From CAVRXT01 sp049644285 (GTDB lineage: Bacteria > Acidobacteriota > Terriglobia > Acidiferrales > UBA7541), in the NCBI GenBank assembly GCA_049644285.1, contig JBARRP010000243.1:1-64000 (forward strand): a DNA stretch of 64,000 bases, in the 5' to 3' direction. The notes beneath the pieces were generated by a model. The model did no database searches, was not told the origin of the DNA, and worked only from the letters and a program-made list of their open reading frames with translations. Each line of letters opens with the position of its first letter. Position 1 is the stretch's first letter. A program made the position numbers and the translations under genes. This document shows, one piece after another, positions 1-8,084 of the stretch.

Positions 1-89
1 GGTCAGCTCCGACAAGATTTTCGTCCTGTACTATACGGTGCAGGGCTCAACTCTTGGCTTCTTGCTCTTTCCAACCTCGTGAAATGTGA

Positions 90-123
90 GGAGCGAGTGC
101 GCCAGCCAAGGCGCACTCGCTCC
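90..123 (-). terminator. Strong hairpin just after the 130-621 gene
   Basis: A perfect 14-bp stem (GGAGCGAGTGCGCC at 90-103, its complement at 110-123) with a 6-nt loop lies 6 bp beyond the stop codon of the minus-strand gene at 130-621. Position and strength fit a transcription terminator for that gene. No clear U-run follows on the minus strand, so it could instead act as a 3' stabilising hairpin. Confidence 0.6.
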
Positions 124-129
124 AGAGAG

Positions 130-621
130 TTAAGCCGACTCGGTCATACGCAGTTTCCGCGCAGCGTCACGCACAATGTGACTGCGGACGATCATGGCCT
201 TGGCGTTGGCCGCCAGCGCATTGCGGTACGGGAGCAGTTCCCTCTCCGCGATGATCCTGTTGGTGTCGTTGAGGAACACCGTCAGGGTGGCTAGCCCCGC
301 CTTCATGCGCTCGAATTGCTGGCTCTGGGCGGGAGTCAACTCGGGCTCCATCCCTTCGAACCGAGAAACCAGGTCGTGCAGAGTGCGGACCTGATCCTCC
401 AGGTAAGCCGTTTGATCGGAGAGCGTCCTCCAGTCCAGAGAACTATTCCGAAGATAGGCTTCCATCTCCTCGGCCCGGTTCTGGGCTTCTGCCGCAGCGC
501 GAGCAATATCAGTTAGATAAGAGCCAGCAGGACCGGTGACCACGCACTTGGTCTGCATCGCGGAAGCTGGGACGCAGACCAAGGCCACGAGCAACAAACT
601 AGCGAACAGGTTACGAATCAT
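130..621 (-). CDS. Small secreted protein of unknown function
   Basis: A 163-residue protein with a clear Sec signal peptide (basic MIRN start, hydrophobic core about residues 5-18, cleavage probably after ASA near residue 21). The mature part is mostly polar and predicted helical (AAAEAQNRAEEMEAYL, about residues 43-58), with no catalytic motif that I recognise. The start is well supported: a near-perfect AAGGAGGT ribosome binding site sits about 8 nt upstream of the ATG. The gene stands alone, ends at a strong hairpin (90-123) and is followed upstream by a long non-coding stretch. A periplasmic helical or adaptor-like role is only a guess from composition. Confidence 0.7.
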   Translation of the reverse strand: MIRNLFASLLLVALVCVPASAMQTKCVVTGPAGSYLTDIARAAAEAQNRAEEMEAYLRNSSLDWRTLSDQTAYLEDQVRTLHDLVSRFEGMEPELTPAQSQQFERMKAGLATLTVFLNDTNRIIAERELLPYRNALAANAKAMIVRSHIVRDAARKLRMTESA

Positions 622-831
622 CGGTTTCTACCTCCTTGTCGGACTGACTGAACTTAACGGGGGGTCAGTTTCTTCACCCCTCGGCGAAAATTGATGCACG
701 TAGGCAAAAAAAAGTTTCATCACCCTTAAGTTCATTTAAGTAGTTCCAGTTCAATAATATAGGGTTCACAGTCCAGCGACAATGAGCAGTAATGCGACAT
801 CAATACGATAAGTTTGTATGCTTGCTGCCAA

Positions 832-861
832 AGGCGGAACCGGTCGTGACCAGTTCCGCCT
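832..861. repeat. Bipartite 30-bp palindrome
   Basis: Outer arms AGGCGGAAC (832-840) and GTTCCGCCT (853-861) enclose inner arms GGTC and GACC around a 2-nt centre, so the whole 30 bp folds as one hairpin with two single-base bulges. No T-run follows on the plus strand. It could be an operator, a hairpin in a transcript or a mobile palindrome; nothing in the context decides. Confidence 0.5.
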
Positions 862-985
862 GTGGGTTCAGGGGGCGTGAGGAGTGTGGGTCGGTTACTA
901 CGAGTTTTCAGTGGTGATCGTGCGGGCAATATTCTTTCTAAACGAAACACAGTAGGCCCGGGTAACGAAGGGTACAGGAAAAACA

Positions 986-1022
986 GCAGACAGAAGATTC
1001 CCGGGATCAAGCGTACAAAAGC
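986..1022 (+). repeat. 37-bp direct repeat, copy 1
   Basis: This segment matches 3519-3555 over about 37 bp with only a few differences (shared core GCAGACAGAAGA, then TCCCGGG, then AAGCGTACAAA). The copies lie about 2.5 kb apart on either side of the subtilase gene, both in non-coding DNA upstream of a gene. Confidence 0.65.
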
Positions 1023-1322
1023 GCAGATAGGCGCCAGTTTGTAGGCCGGCTATTCTGCTGGAATCTATAGCGTTTGCCTCAGGGCCTTTTTTTCAGCCAA
1101 CCTATATTTTTCTGGTTGTTGCGTACTCTTATTGAGTGAGGCCCGGAACGGTTTCATGGCCGTTGCCATGGCCGTGAGATGAGCGGCCCGAGAATTGGAG
1201 TTATCGAAAAGCAGCAACTGTACTCTCGTACTATTGCCTGAAGAAGACGGACGGAACGAAACTGAGCGAAAGATCCGCAAGGAGCGAAAGTGGACTCTGC
1301 TGGAGCAAAAGGAAATGAATTG

Positions 1323-3191
1323 ATGAAGCGCCGAGTGTGGCTTCTCGTTGCGCTATTGACTTTCCTGTGGGCCACGCCAGCGGCGGCTGAAAATCGCTTC
1401 GTTGTCCGCTCGACTCTCGGCTCCCTCGGACTATCGAGTTTCTGCCTGCTTCAGAGCTGCACCGTGGTTGGCGCGCTGGACGGCAATCTAAACCAACTCT
1501 TCCTGCTTACAACCCCGGACATCATCAATCCCACGACCTTTCTGACTCTTCTGCAAAGTACACCCGGAATCGTGGATGCCGAGCTGGACCAGGCGATCAG
1601 CCTGGTCGGCGGTCTGAACCAAGTCACCACGCCGCCCGCGGGCCTGTCGGACTCAACCCCCGTGAATTACTCCGGCACGATGGTGTGGAATGGCTACGCA
1701 AATCAACCGGCCGCGCAGATCGTTCACGTAGCGCAAGCTCAGAGTACTTTTCACGTGACGGGCACTGGGATCGTTGCGGATATAGACACGGGAGTGGATC
1801 CCAACCATCCTGCTCTCCAGCCGGTTTTACTACCGGGCTACGACTTCACACGAAACCAGCCCGGCGCGTCCGAACTCAATGATCTTTCAGATCCATCCGG
1901 AATGGGTTGCAGCACTTGCCAGCCGGCCCAAGTCAACCAGCACACCGCCGCGATGGTGGATCAGCACACTGCCGCGATGGTAGACGGCCAGCAAGACTCC
2001 GCCTTCGGTCACGGCACGATGGTGATGGGCATCATCCACCTGGTAGCTCCTCAGGCGCAGTTGCTACCGCTAAAGGCCTTCAAGGCGGACGGCACAGGAT
2101 TCCTCTCCGACATCCTGCGCGCGGTCTATTACGCGGTGCAGAACAAGGCCAACGTCATCAACATGAGCTTCGACACGAAGACGAGCTCCACTGAGCTGCC
2201 CAAGGCTCTGGCCTACGCCAGCCAGAACAACGTCATTTGCGCCGCCTCCGCCGGGAACGACGGGATGCAAGAGACGGTTTATCCCGCGGCGCTCCAAAAC
2301 GACGTGATGGGAGTCGCCTCGACCGACGACCTGGACCAGCGCTCTTCCTTTTCCAACTTTGGCAACGCCATCGTGTGGGTCGCCGCTCCCGGCGAAGCCA
2401 TCATCACCACTTATCCGTTCAGCACGTATGCCGCCGGTTGGGGAACCTCCTTCAGCGCGCCGTTCGTTTCCGGCACGGGCGCGTTGCTGCTGAATCAGCA
2501 GCCGAATACCAATGAGTCTCAAGCGGCAGCCGCCGTGGCTCATGCGGTGCCGCTGGGCGCGGGGATGGGCAATGGCCGCTTGGACCTTATGCCAGCGCTA
2601 CAGTCACAGCCTGCGGGAAACGGAACCGGTGTAGGCTTCGCGGTTTCTGCCAACCCAAGCAGCACCACCATCAACGCGGGGCAATCGGCAACCTATACAC
2701 TCTCGGTCAAGCCCAACGGGGGATTCAATCAGACGGTGACCTGGAGTTGCTCGGGTGCGCCTGCTGGGTCCGCCTGCACCGTATCACCTTCCTCCGTGAA
2801 GCTTGATGGCACCAATGCCGCAACCGCAACCGTCACGGTGACCACGGCCCGTTCGGTCTTGCCGCCGAGGACGCATCCGCGATTCGTTCCACCGACTCGG
2901 CCGTGGGGTCTGGCGAGGTCGTGTCTTGCTTGGCTTCTGGTTATGGGGCTGCTTTGGAACTTGAGCCGCGCTCGGCGCCGGAACGGCTACATCAGCCCGG
3001 CGGTCCTACTCCTGGTTGTAGCCTTCTGCACATCCTGCGGTGGCGGCAGCCCTCAATCCACCTCGAACCCGCCGTCTTCTCCGGGGGGTGGCGCTCCGGC
3101 CGCTCCTCAAGCCGCTACTTCCGCGATTACCCTCACCGGAACCTCTGACAATGTCAGCCATGCCACGTCAGTTAAACTGATCGTGAACTAG
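1323..3191 (+). CDS. Subtilisin-like (S8) serine protease with Ig-like and membrane/Cys tail
   Basis: A secreted peptidase S8 of 622 residues. The signal peptide is MKRRVWLLVALL...AAA (cleavage near residue 23). The triad is visible: Asp155 in DIDTGVD, His230 in FGHGT, Ser376 in GTSFSAP, with the oxyanion Asn in SAGNDG. An Ig-like module follows (about residues 440-510). Then come two hydrophobic stretches, the second running into a lipobox-like LLLVVAFCTSC about residues 563-573, and a Pro/Ser/Gly linker leading to a last short beta segment (ITLTGTSDNVSHATSVKL). An alternative GTG start lies at 1290, but the ATG at 1323 puts the signal peptide at the N-terminus and has AAAGGAA 9 nt upstream. 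Likely an extracellular or surface-retained protease. A 24-bp in-frame tandem duplication lies between Asp155 and His230. Confidence 0.9.
   Translation: MKRRVWLLVALLTFLWATPAAAENRFVVRSTLGSLGLSSFCLLQSCTVVGALDGNLNQLFLLTTPDIINPTTFLTLLQSTPGIVDAELDQAISLVGGLNQVTTPPAGLSDSTPVNYSGTMVWNGYANQPAAQIVHVAQAQSTFHVTGTGIVADIDTGVDPNHPALQPVLLPGYDFTRNQPGASELNDLSDPSGMGCSTCQPAQVNQHTAAMVDQHTAAMVDGQQDSAFGHGTMVMGIIHLVAPQAQLLPLKAFKADGTGFLSDILRAVYYAVQNKANVINMSFDTKTSSTELPKALAYASQNNVICAASAGNDGMQETVYPAALQNDVMGVASTDDLDQRSSFSNFGNAIVWVAAPGEAIITTYPFSTYAAGWGTSFSAPFVSGTGALLLNQQPNTNESQAAAAVAHAVPLGAGMGNGRLDLMPALQSQPAGNGTGVGFAVSANPSSTTINAGQSATYTLSVKPNGGFNQTVTWSCSGAPAGSACTVSPSSVKLDGTNAATATVTVTTARSVLPPRTHPRFVPPTRPWGLARSCLAWLLVMGLLWNLSRARRRNGYISPAVLLLVVAFCTSCGGGSPQSTSNPPSSPGGGAPAAPQAATSAITLTGTSDNVSHATSVKLIVN
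1938..1985 (+). repeat. In-frame tandem 24-bp duplication in the protease gene
   Basis: Two adjacent 24-bp units (1938-1961 and 1962-1985) each encode QHTAAMVD. They differ at three positions, all third codon positions and all synonymous (ACC/ACT, GTG/GTA, GAT/GAC). Confidence 0.9.
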
Positions 3192-3203
3192 GCATACAAT
3201 CGA

Positions 3204-3229
3204 GGCCGGGTCCGCCCTTCAATCCGGCC
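3204..3229 (+). terminator. Possible weak hairpin after the protease gene
   Basis: GGCCGG (3204-3209) and CCGGCC (3224-3229) can pair over a 14-nt loop, 13 bp after the stop codon at 3191. There is no T-run, so termination is only suggested. Confidence 0.3.
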
Positions 3230-3359
3230 GTGCGAGTCGAGTGTTGACACCTTACATTCCTGGGCTTCTTGCGCGCTCCTTGTGCGCATGATTCGCCACC
3301 CTGGCTTGATACGACAGTCCTGACACCTTGGCGATTGTTCCCGAGTTAAGGCACGCTCT

Positions 3360-3394
3360 CCAGAAACTAAACGCGTAACTCGTTTAGTTTCTGG
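3360..3394. promoter_or_regulatory. Perfect 14-bp inverted repeat upstream of the Mo-hydroxylase operon
   Basis: CCAGAAACTAAACG (3360-3373) and its exact complement (3381-3394) are separated by 7 nt, in an otherwise empty 379-bp gap between the protease gene and the operon starting at 3571. No T-run follows, and the arms are AT-rich compared with the neighbourhood, which suits a dimeric regulator site better than a terminator. The cognate regulator is not identifiable here. Confidence 0.5.
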
Positions 3395-3518
3395 CACTAC
3401 TGACGAGCCGCAGGGCCGTCATTTGCTCGGAAACAATCCACTTGGCTGCGCTGTCTCCTATCCCACAACCCGGTCCTGCTGCTTGAGGCGCGGGGCGGTC
3501 TGGCGTAAGCTCTTCCTC

Positions 3519-3555
3519 GCAGACAGAAGAATCCCGGGGATGAAGCGTACAAAGC
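3519..3555 (+). repeat. 37-bp direct repeat, copy 2
   Basis: Second copy of the element at 986-1022. It ends 15 bp before the start codon of the 2Fe-2S subunit gene, so it lies in the 5' leader of that operon. Confidence 0.65.
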
Positions 3556-3570
3556 TGTGGGAGGAAAGCG

Positions 3571-4098
3571 ATGGCTGTCTTTAATTTGACGGTGAACGGT
3601 AAGGCGCAAACGGTGGATGCGACGCCGGAAACGCCGTTGCTGTGGGTGTTGCGCGACACGCTGGATTTGACGGGGACAAAGTTCGGGTGCGGGATGTCGC
3701 TGTGCGGCGCGTGCACCGTGCATGTGGACGGCGTGGCCACGCGGTCGTGCGTGACGCGCATCTCGAATGTTGCCGGGAAGAAGATTACCACGATCGAGGG
3801 ACTCTCGAGCGACGGCAGCCATCCGTTGCAAAAAGCCTGGCTGGCGGAGCAGGTATCGCAGTGCGGCTACTGCCAAGTGGGAATGATTATGACGTGCGCG
3901 GCGCTGCTCGCAGAGAATTCAAACCCCGGCGATGCAGACATTGATGACGCGCTTTCGGGGCACATCTGCCGCTGCGGAACTTATCTGCGCATTCGACGCG
4001 CGGTGCATCGGGCGGCGAAGGAAGCCGCGTCCGCGCCCAAACGTGCTGCGTTCGCCCCGGAAGAAGCTTTACAAGGGGCCGCCGGAGGTGCGCGATGA
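3571..4098 (+). CDS. 2Fe-2S subunit of a xanthine dehydrogenase/isoquinoline oxidoreductase-type enzyme
   Basis: The small iron-sulfur subunit of a molybdenum hydroxylase, passing electrons away from the Mo site. The first half is a plant-type ferredoxin domain with Cys40, Cys45, Cys48 and Cys60. The second half is the four-helix 2Fe-2S domain with Cys98, Cys101 (QCGYCQVGM) and Cys133, Cys135 (ICRCGTY). At 175 residues it is slightly longer than the usual ~150-160 because of an Ala/Lys-rich tail after about residue 145. The start has GGAGGAAAG at a good distance. Its stop overlaps the start of the large subunit by 4 bp (ATGA), implying translational coupling. No FAD subunit is present, as in the two-subunit IorAB-type group, where the electron acceptor is usually a cytochrome or quinone. 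Confidence 0.92.
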   Translation: MAVFNLTVNGKAQTVDATPETPLLWVLRDTLDLTGTKFGCGMSLCGACTVHVDGVATRSCVTRISNVAGKKITTIEGLSSDGSHPLQKAWLAEQVSQCGYCQVGMIMTCAALLAENSNPGDADIDDALSGHICRCGTYLRIRRAVHRAAKEAASAPKRAAFAPEEALQGAAGGAR

Positions 4099-6404
4099 AA
4101 AAGATGAGCGCGGGGAAAGTACCGAGCGGCTTGCTTGAGGATGACAGCAGGCAGTCGAAGAGGGCGTGGGTTCGCGGGCAAATCGGCCGGCGGGAATTTT
4201 TGAAGGGCAGCGCTGCGGCGAGCGCCGGATTAGTGATCGCGTTTTATCTGCCGGCTCGCGGCGAAGATGCGGCCGGAAAAGAGTTCGAGCCGAATGCGTG
4301 GCTGCAGATTAATCCACAGGGAGATGTGTCGCTGTGGGTGGCGCGATCGGAGATGGGTCAGGGTGTGCGGACGTCGATGACCATGCTGGTGGCGGAAGAG
4401 CTGGACGCGGATTGGTCACGCATTCGGGTGCTGCAGGCGGATACAGATGCGAAGTACGGCGATATGGTGACGGGCGGAAGCGCGAGCGTGCGCAACAGTT
4501 GGGAGCCGTTGCGCAAGGCCGGCGCCACAGGGCGGGAGTTGCTGCTGACGGCGGCGGCGCAGACTTGGGGAGTGCCCAAGAGCCAATGCGTTGCGCAAAA
4601 GAGCGCGGTCGTGCACAAGGCCAGTGGCAAGAAGCTCAGCTACGGCGAGCTTGCGGAAAAGGCCGCAGCGCTGCCGGTGCCGAAGGATGTCGCGCTGAAG
4701 GACCCGAAGGATTTTGAAATTATCGGCCATCCCGAGGCGCGTGTGGATGGGCCGCGGATCGTGGTTGGCGATGCCAAGTACGGCACCGACGCGAAGGTGG
4801 CGGGAATGCGTTACGCCGTGATTGCGCGCTGCCCCGTTTTTGGCGGGCGGGTGAAGCGCTTTGACGCGACGAAGGCAAAGGCTGTTCCGGGCGTGCGCGA
4901 GGTAGTCGAAATTCCGCCGATCGAGATGCCTACACTTTTTGGGTTTCAGCCCGGGAAGCCGGGGCATCAGCATTTTCTCTCAAGCGGCGTCGCGGTCGTC
5001 GCGGATTCCACGTGGCAGGCGATGCAGGGCCGCAAAGCTCTCGACATCGAATGGGACGAAGGGCCACACGCGTCGGAGAGCTCGGCGGGCTATCGAACCG
5101 CTTGCGCGGACATGGCGGGGCGTCCGGGGACGGAGTCGACCAAGGTTGGCGATCCGGAAGCCGCCTTCGCGAAGGCGGCGACGAAGCTCGAAGCTGTGTA
5201 CGAAGTGCCTTTCCTGGCACACGCGGCGATGGAGCCGATGAACTGTACGGCTGCGTTCCAGGACGGGAAATGCGAGCTGTGGGCGCCGACGCAGAATTCT
5301 CAGGGCGTTCTGGCGGCGGTGGCGAGCGCGCTTAAAGTGCCCACATCTGCGGTGACGATCCACATTACTTTGCTCGGCGGTGGATTTGGGCGGCGGTTGA
5401 ATGTGGATTACGGCGTGGAGGCGGCGCTGATTTCGAAGGCTGCGGGCGCGCCGGTGAAAGTTTTCTGGACGCGCGAGGATGATATTCGTCACGATTACTA
5501 TCGCCCGCTCAGCTATCAACGCTTCCGCGCCGGACTCGACGCGAGGAAGAACCTGACGGCGTTCTTGCATCACGTCGTCGGGCCGTCGACCGACAGCACG
5601 TACGAAGGGCCGGAAACTCCCGATCTCGGCGGAACGGAGATTTCTGGGCCCGGAATGCCTGCAGGCACGGTGCCGAATTACCTGATCGAATACAGTTTCC
5701 TCGAAACCGGCGTGCCGCGGGGTTACTGGCGCGCAGTGGACCCGAACACAAACCAGTTTCCATTGCAGAGCTTTGTGGACGAGGTCGCGGCCGCCATGGG
5801 CAAGGATCCGCTCGAGCTGCGGCGTCAACTGATCGGTCCGCCGCGGCCACCGGTCGGCGAGGCCAAAGAAGGCGAGGACAAGCCGTTTGACAACCGACGA
5901 CTGCGGCGAGTGCTGGACATGGTGGCGGAGAGGGCGGGATGGGGCAAGCCGCTGGGAGCGCGTCACGGGCGCGGGATTGCGGGGCAATACTCGTTCGGGA
6001 CGTACTGCGCCGAAGTTGCGGAAGTGACGGTGGCGAAAGACGGAACATTGAAAGTGGATCGCGTGGTGTGCGTGGTGGATTGCGGGCAGGTGGTGAATCC
6101 GGACATGGTCGTCGCGCAGATTGAGGGCGGAATCGGCTTCGGCCTGGCCGCGGCGCGCTTTGGAGAAATAACCGTCGAAAACGGACGGATCAAGCAAGGG
6201 AATTTCAATGATTATCCGGTGCTGCGGATTGGCGATATGCCGCCGGTCGAGGTGCACATCGTCCCGAGCAAGGAAGACCCGGGTGGGATCGGCGAGCCGG
6301 GTGTGCCATCGATTGCGCCGGCGGTTGGGAATGCGATATTCGCGGCGACCGGGAAACGGCTGCGGCGGCTGCCGTTCCAGACTCGGGAGCTGGCAGAAAC
6401 TTAA
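4095..6404 (+). CDS. Tat-exported molybdopterin-binding subunit (IorB-like)
   Basis: The large catalytic subunit of the Mo hydroxylase, 769 residues. Near residues 31-50 is a twin-arginine signal, GRREFLKG followed by a hydrophobic stretch, so the complex is probably exported folded to the periplasm. Recognisable family motifs include EMGQGVRTSM (about residue 93), the Ala/Gly-rich LGGGFGRRL (about 425-435) and the C-terminal GGIGEPGVPS, which holds the conserved catalytic Glu. These place it with the isoquinoline 1-oxidoreductase/aldehyde oxidase beta-subunit group. The substrate cannot be read from sequence; N-heteroaromatics or aldehydes are the family range. It forms a two-gene operon with the 2Fe-2S subunit (4-bp overlap). 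Confidence 0.92.
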   Translation: MKKMSAGKVPSGLLEDDSRQSKRAWVRGQIGRREFLKGSAAASAGLVIAFYLPARGEDAAGKEFEPNAWLQINPQGDVSLWVARSEMGQGVRTSMTMLVAEELDADWSRIRVLQADTDAKYGDMVTGGSASVRNSWEPLRKAGATGRELLLTAAAQTWGVPKSQCVAQKSAVVHKASGKKLSYGELAEKAAALPVPKDVALKDPKDFEIIGHPEARVDGPRIVVGDAKYGTDAKVAGMRYAVIARCPVFGGRVKRFDATKAKAVPGVREVVEIPPIEMPTLFGFQPGKPGHQHFLSSGVAVVADSTWQAMQGRKALDIEWDEGPHASESSAGYRTACADMAGRPGTESTKVGDPEAAFAKAATKLEAVYEVPFLAHAAMEPMNCTAAFQDGKCELWAPTQNSQGVLAAVASALKVPTSAVTIHITLLGGGFGRRLNVDYGVEAALISKAAGAPVKVFWTREDDIRHDYYRPLSYQRFRAGLDARKNLTAFLHHVVGPSTDSTYEGPETPDLGGTEISGPGMPAGTVPNYLIEYSFLETGVPRGYWRAVDPNTNQFPLQSFVDEVAAAMGKDPLELRRQLIGPPRPPVGEAKEGEDKPFDNRRLRRVLDMVAERAGWGKPLGARHGRGIAGQYSFGTYCAEVAEVTVAKDGTLKVDRVVCVVDCGQVVNPDMVVAQIEGGIGFGLAAARFGEITVENGRIKQGNFNDYPVLRIGDMPPVEVHIVPSKEDPGGIGEPGVPSIAPAVGNAIFAATGKRLRRLPFQTRELAET

Positions 6405-6458
6405 TCGGTTGGGGTTGCGAAGCTACGCGGGCTGTGCCTGTGCCACGGGAGCCAAATG

Positions 6459-6505
6459 CCTCAGGTCAGAGCCGACCAAATGCGTCGGCTCGGGACCTGA
6501 GCTAC
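6459..6505 (-). repeat. REP-like palindrome, long type
   Basis: Read on the minus strand this is GTAG followed by arms CTCAGGTC...GACCTGAG, with a second nested stem (GAGCCGAC 6469-6476, GTCGGCTC 6484-6491). It closely resembles 57795-57837 and 49264-49310. It lies between two convergent genes. Confidence 0.75.
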
Positions 6506-6568
6506 AAACTACAGAGCCACGCACGGCCCACGACGGAGAATTCGCGTTGAAATTATCTGGAGAAGAAC

Positions 6569-6603
6569 CCACGACAACGCAAAAGGCGCGTTGTCGTGGC
6601 TAC
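6569..6603 (-). repeat. REP-like palindrome with GTAG foot
   Basis: A perfect 12-bp stem CCACGACAACGC (6569-6580) pairs with 6588-6599 and is followed by CTAC, which is GTAG on the minus strand. The element supplies the TAG stop codon (6600-6602) of the MFS gene. Lying between convergent genes, it may also act as a two-way terminator. Confidence 0.75.
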
Positions 6604-7838
6604 CCTGAGCGCGATTTGGTTTCGCCCTGCCCGAAGACGACACGGTGGGCTTCGGGGCCGGGGGCAATCACGAGGATGGTGCCGACGAACGCCACTGCGG
6701 CGAATATTCCCATCGCTTGACCGTAACTCATGTGGGCGCTCATGAGCGCTTCCAGATACGGCGCCGAAGAAGCGCAAAGCACTCCGAGTTGATAGGCAAG
6801 TCCGGGGAAGAATCCGCGCAACTGATCGGGCGAGAGTTCATTGAGATGAGCAGGGATGACGCCCCACGCCCCTTGCACCATGAATTGCATCAGGAACGCA
6901 CCCGCGAAAATCAGCGAGACGCTCGGTGCAAAGACCCACAGTGGGATCAGCAGCAGTGCCAGCCCCACCGCAGTGAGCATGGCTCGCCGCCGGCCGTGGC
7001 GATCCGAATAGAGACCGACAACAATTCCGCCGACCATGGCGCCCACCATCGAAACAATGGTGATCAACGAAGTCATTTTCGGGTTGAAGCCTCGCTGTTG
7101 CTGGAGGTAGGTGGGATAGAGATCCTGCGTGCCGTGGGAGATGAAGCCCATCACCGCAATCAACGCGACCAGATAGAGGAAGCGCTGCCAGTTCTGGAAA
7201 ACGGAGCGGCGGTACGTTGCCCAGTCGGTGCGCGAGCGATGCCACGCTTCCGGTTCCTTCACTTTGGCGCGGATGAAGAGCGAAAGCAGCGCCGGCAGCG
7301 CTCCGAGGAAAAACATTGGCCGCCAGCCCCAATGAGGAAAAACGTTGAAGTAGGCGACGGCCGCCAACAAGTAGCCCAGCGCGTAACCTTCCTGAAGCAC
7401 GCCGGAAAGAATGCCACGCCACTTCGCTGGGACCGATTCCAACACGAGCGAGGCTCCAACACCCCATTCCCCTCCCATCCCGATGCCGTAGAGCAGACGC
7501 AGGAAAAAGAAAATCGTGTAGTTTGGCGCCAAACCAGACAGGAGCTCGATCACCGAATAGAAGAGGATATCGAGCATCAGCGGCAGGCGGCGGCCATAGC
7601 GGTCGGCCATCAAGCCGAAAAGGAACGCGCCGACGGGCCGCATCGCGAGGCTGGCGGTGAGAGTGAGCGCAATTTCGGGAATCGAGCGGTGAAATTCCTT
7701 GGCGACCGGGGCGAGGACGAAGGTCAATATGAAGAAATCGAAGGCGTCGAAGGTCCAGCCGAGAAATCCGGCGAGCACCGCATTGCGCTGGTTGGCACGC
7801 TGGGCGGCTGATTCAGAAGATGTCGCCGGGACATTCAC
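6600..7838 (-). CDS. MFS transporter, SHS/metabolite:H+ symporter type
   Basis: A 12-helix major facilitator carrier of 412 residues. The family signature between helices 2 and 3 is clear (GLMADRYGRRLPL, about residues 74-86) with its half-repeat later (GLYSDRHGRRRAML). GWTFDAFDFFI at the N-terminus and GMGGEWGVGASL are typical of the sialate/lactate/shikimate-type symporters (SHS and MHS groups), suggesting uptake of a small organic acid; the true substrate is unknown. The start is a GTG at 7838 without a strong ribosome site. The stop codon lies inside a GTAG-hairpin repeat (6569-6603). It is transcribed away from the aminotransferase gene at 8085. Confidence 0.85.
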   Translation of the reverse strand: MNVPATSSESAAQRANQRNAVLAGFLGWTFDAFDFFILTFVLAPVAKEFHRSIPEIALTLTASLAMRPVGAFLFGLMADRYGRRLPLMLDILFYSVIELLSGLAPNYTIFFFLRLLYGIGMGGEWGVGASLVLESVPAKWRGILSGVLQEGYALGYLLAAVAYFNVFPHWGWRPMFFLGALPALLSLFIRAKVKEPEAWHRSRTDWATYRRSVFQNWQRFLYLVALIAVMGFISHGTQDLYPTYLQQQRGFNPKMTSLITIVSMVGAMVGGIVVGLYSDRHGRRRAMLTAVGLALLLIPLWVFAPSVSLIFAGAFLMQFMVQGAWGVIPAHLNELSPDQLRGFFPGLAYQLGVLCASSAPYLEALMSAHMSYGQAMGIFAAVAFVGTILVIAPGPEAHRVVFGQGETKSRSG

Positions 7839-8084
7839 TCGCGGCGCATCTTAGGTCATCGCCTGAGGGAAGACAACCGGAAGTCGACCGGTTCGTGCGG
7901 ATAGTCGCAGTGATGGCTTGTGGACAGACATTTTGGAGGTTGACCGCAGCGGTGCGAATTAGGGAGACTAAAGCCTGCGCCGGGCGCTAATGAAATTCTC
8001 TGGATTGCGCCCGCCGGCTTATCGATTGTCCGCGCCCCGACGCAAATTGGAGCGGCTGAAGCAGGGCAGGCCGATCCGAGGTCG

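Larger units (their letters stand above)
622..1322. other. 700-bp non-coding stretch before the subtilase gene
   Basis: No convincing gene is visible on either strand; the short open frames here lack ribosome sites and coding-like composition. The stretch is more AT-rich than its surroundings at 690-760. It holds a bipartite palindrome (832-861), one copy of a 37-bp direct repeat (986-1022) and the 5' region of the subtilase gene. A non-coding RNA or long leader is possible but not shown. Confidence 0.5.

Noticed and set aside
4980..6257. A 425-residue frame antisense to the molybdopterin subunit gene.
   Set aside because: Its protein is Arg/His-rich nonsense typical of the opposite strand of a GC-rich gene; the plus-strand gene is unambiguous.
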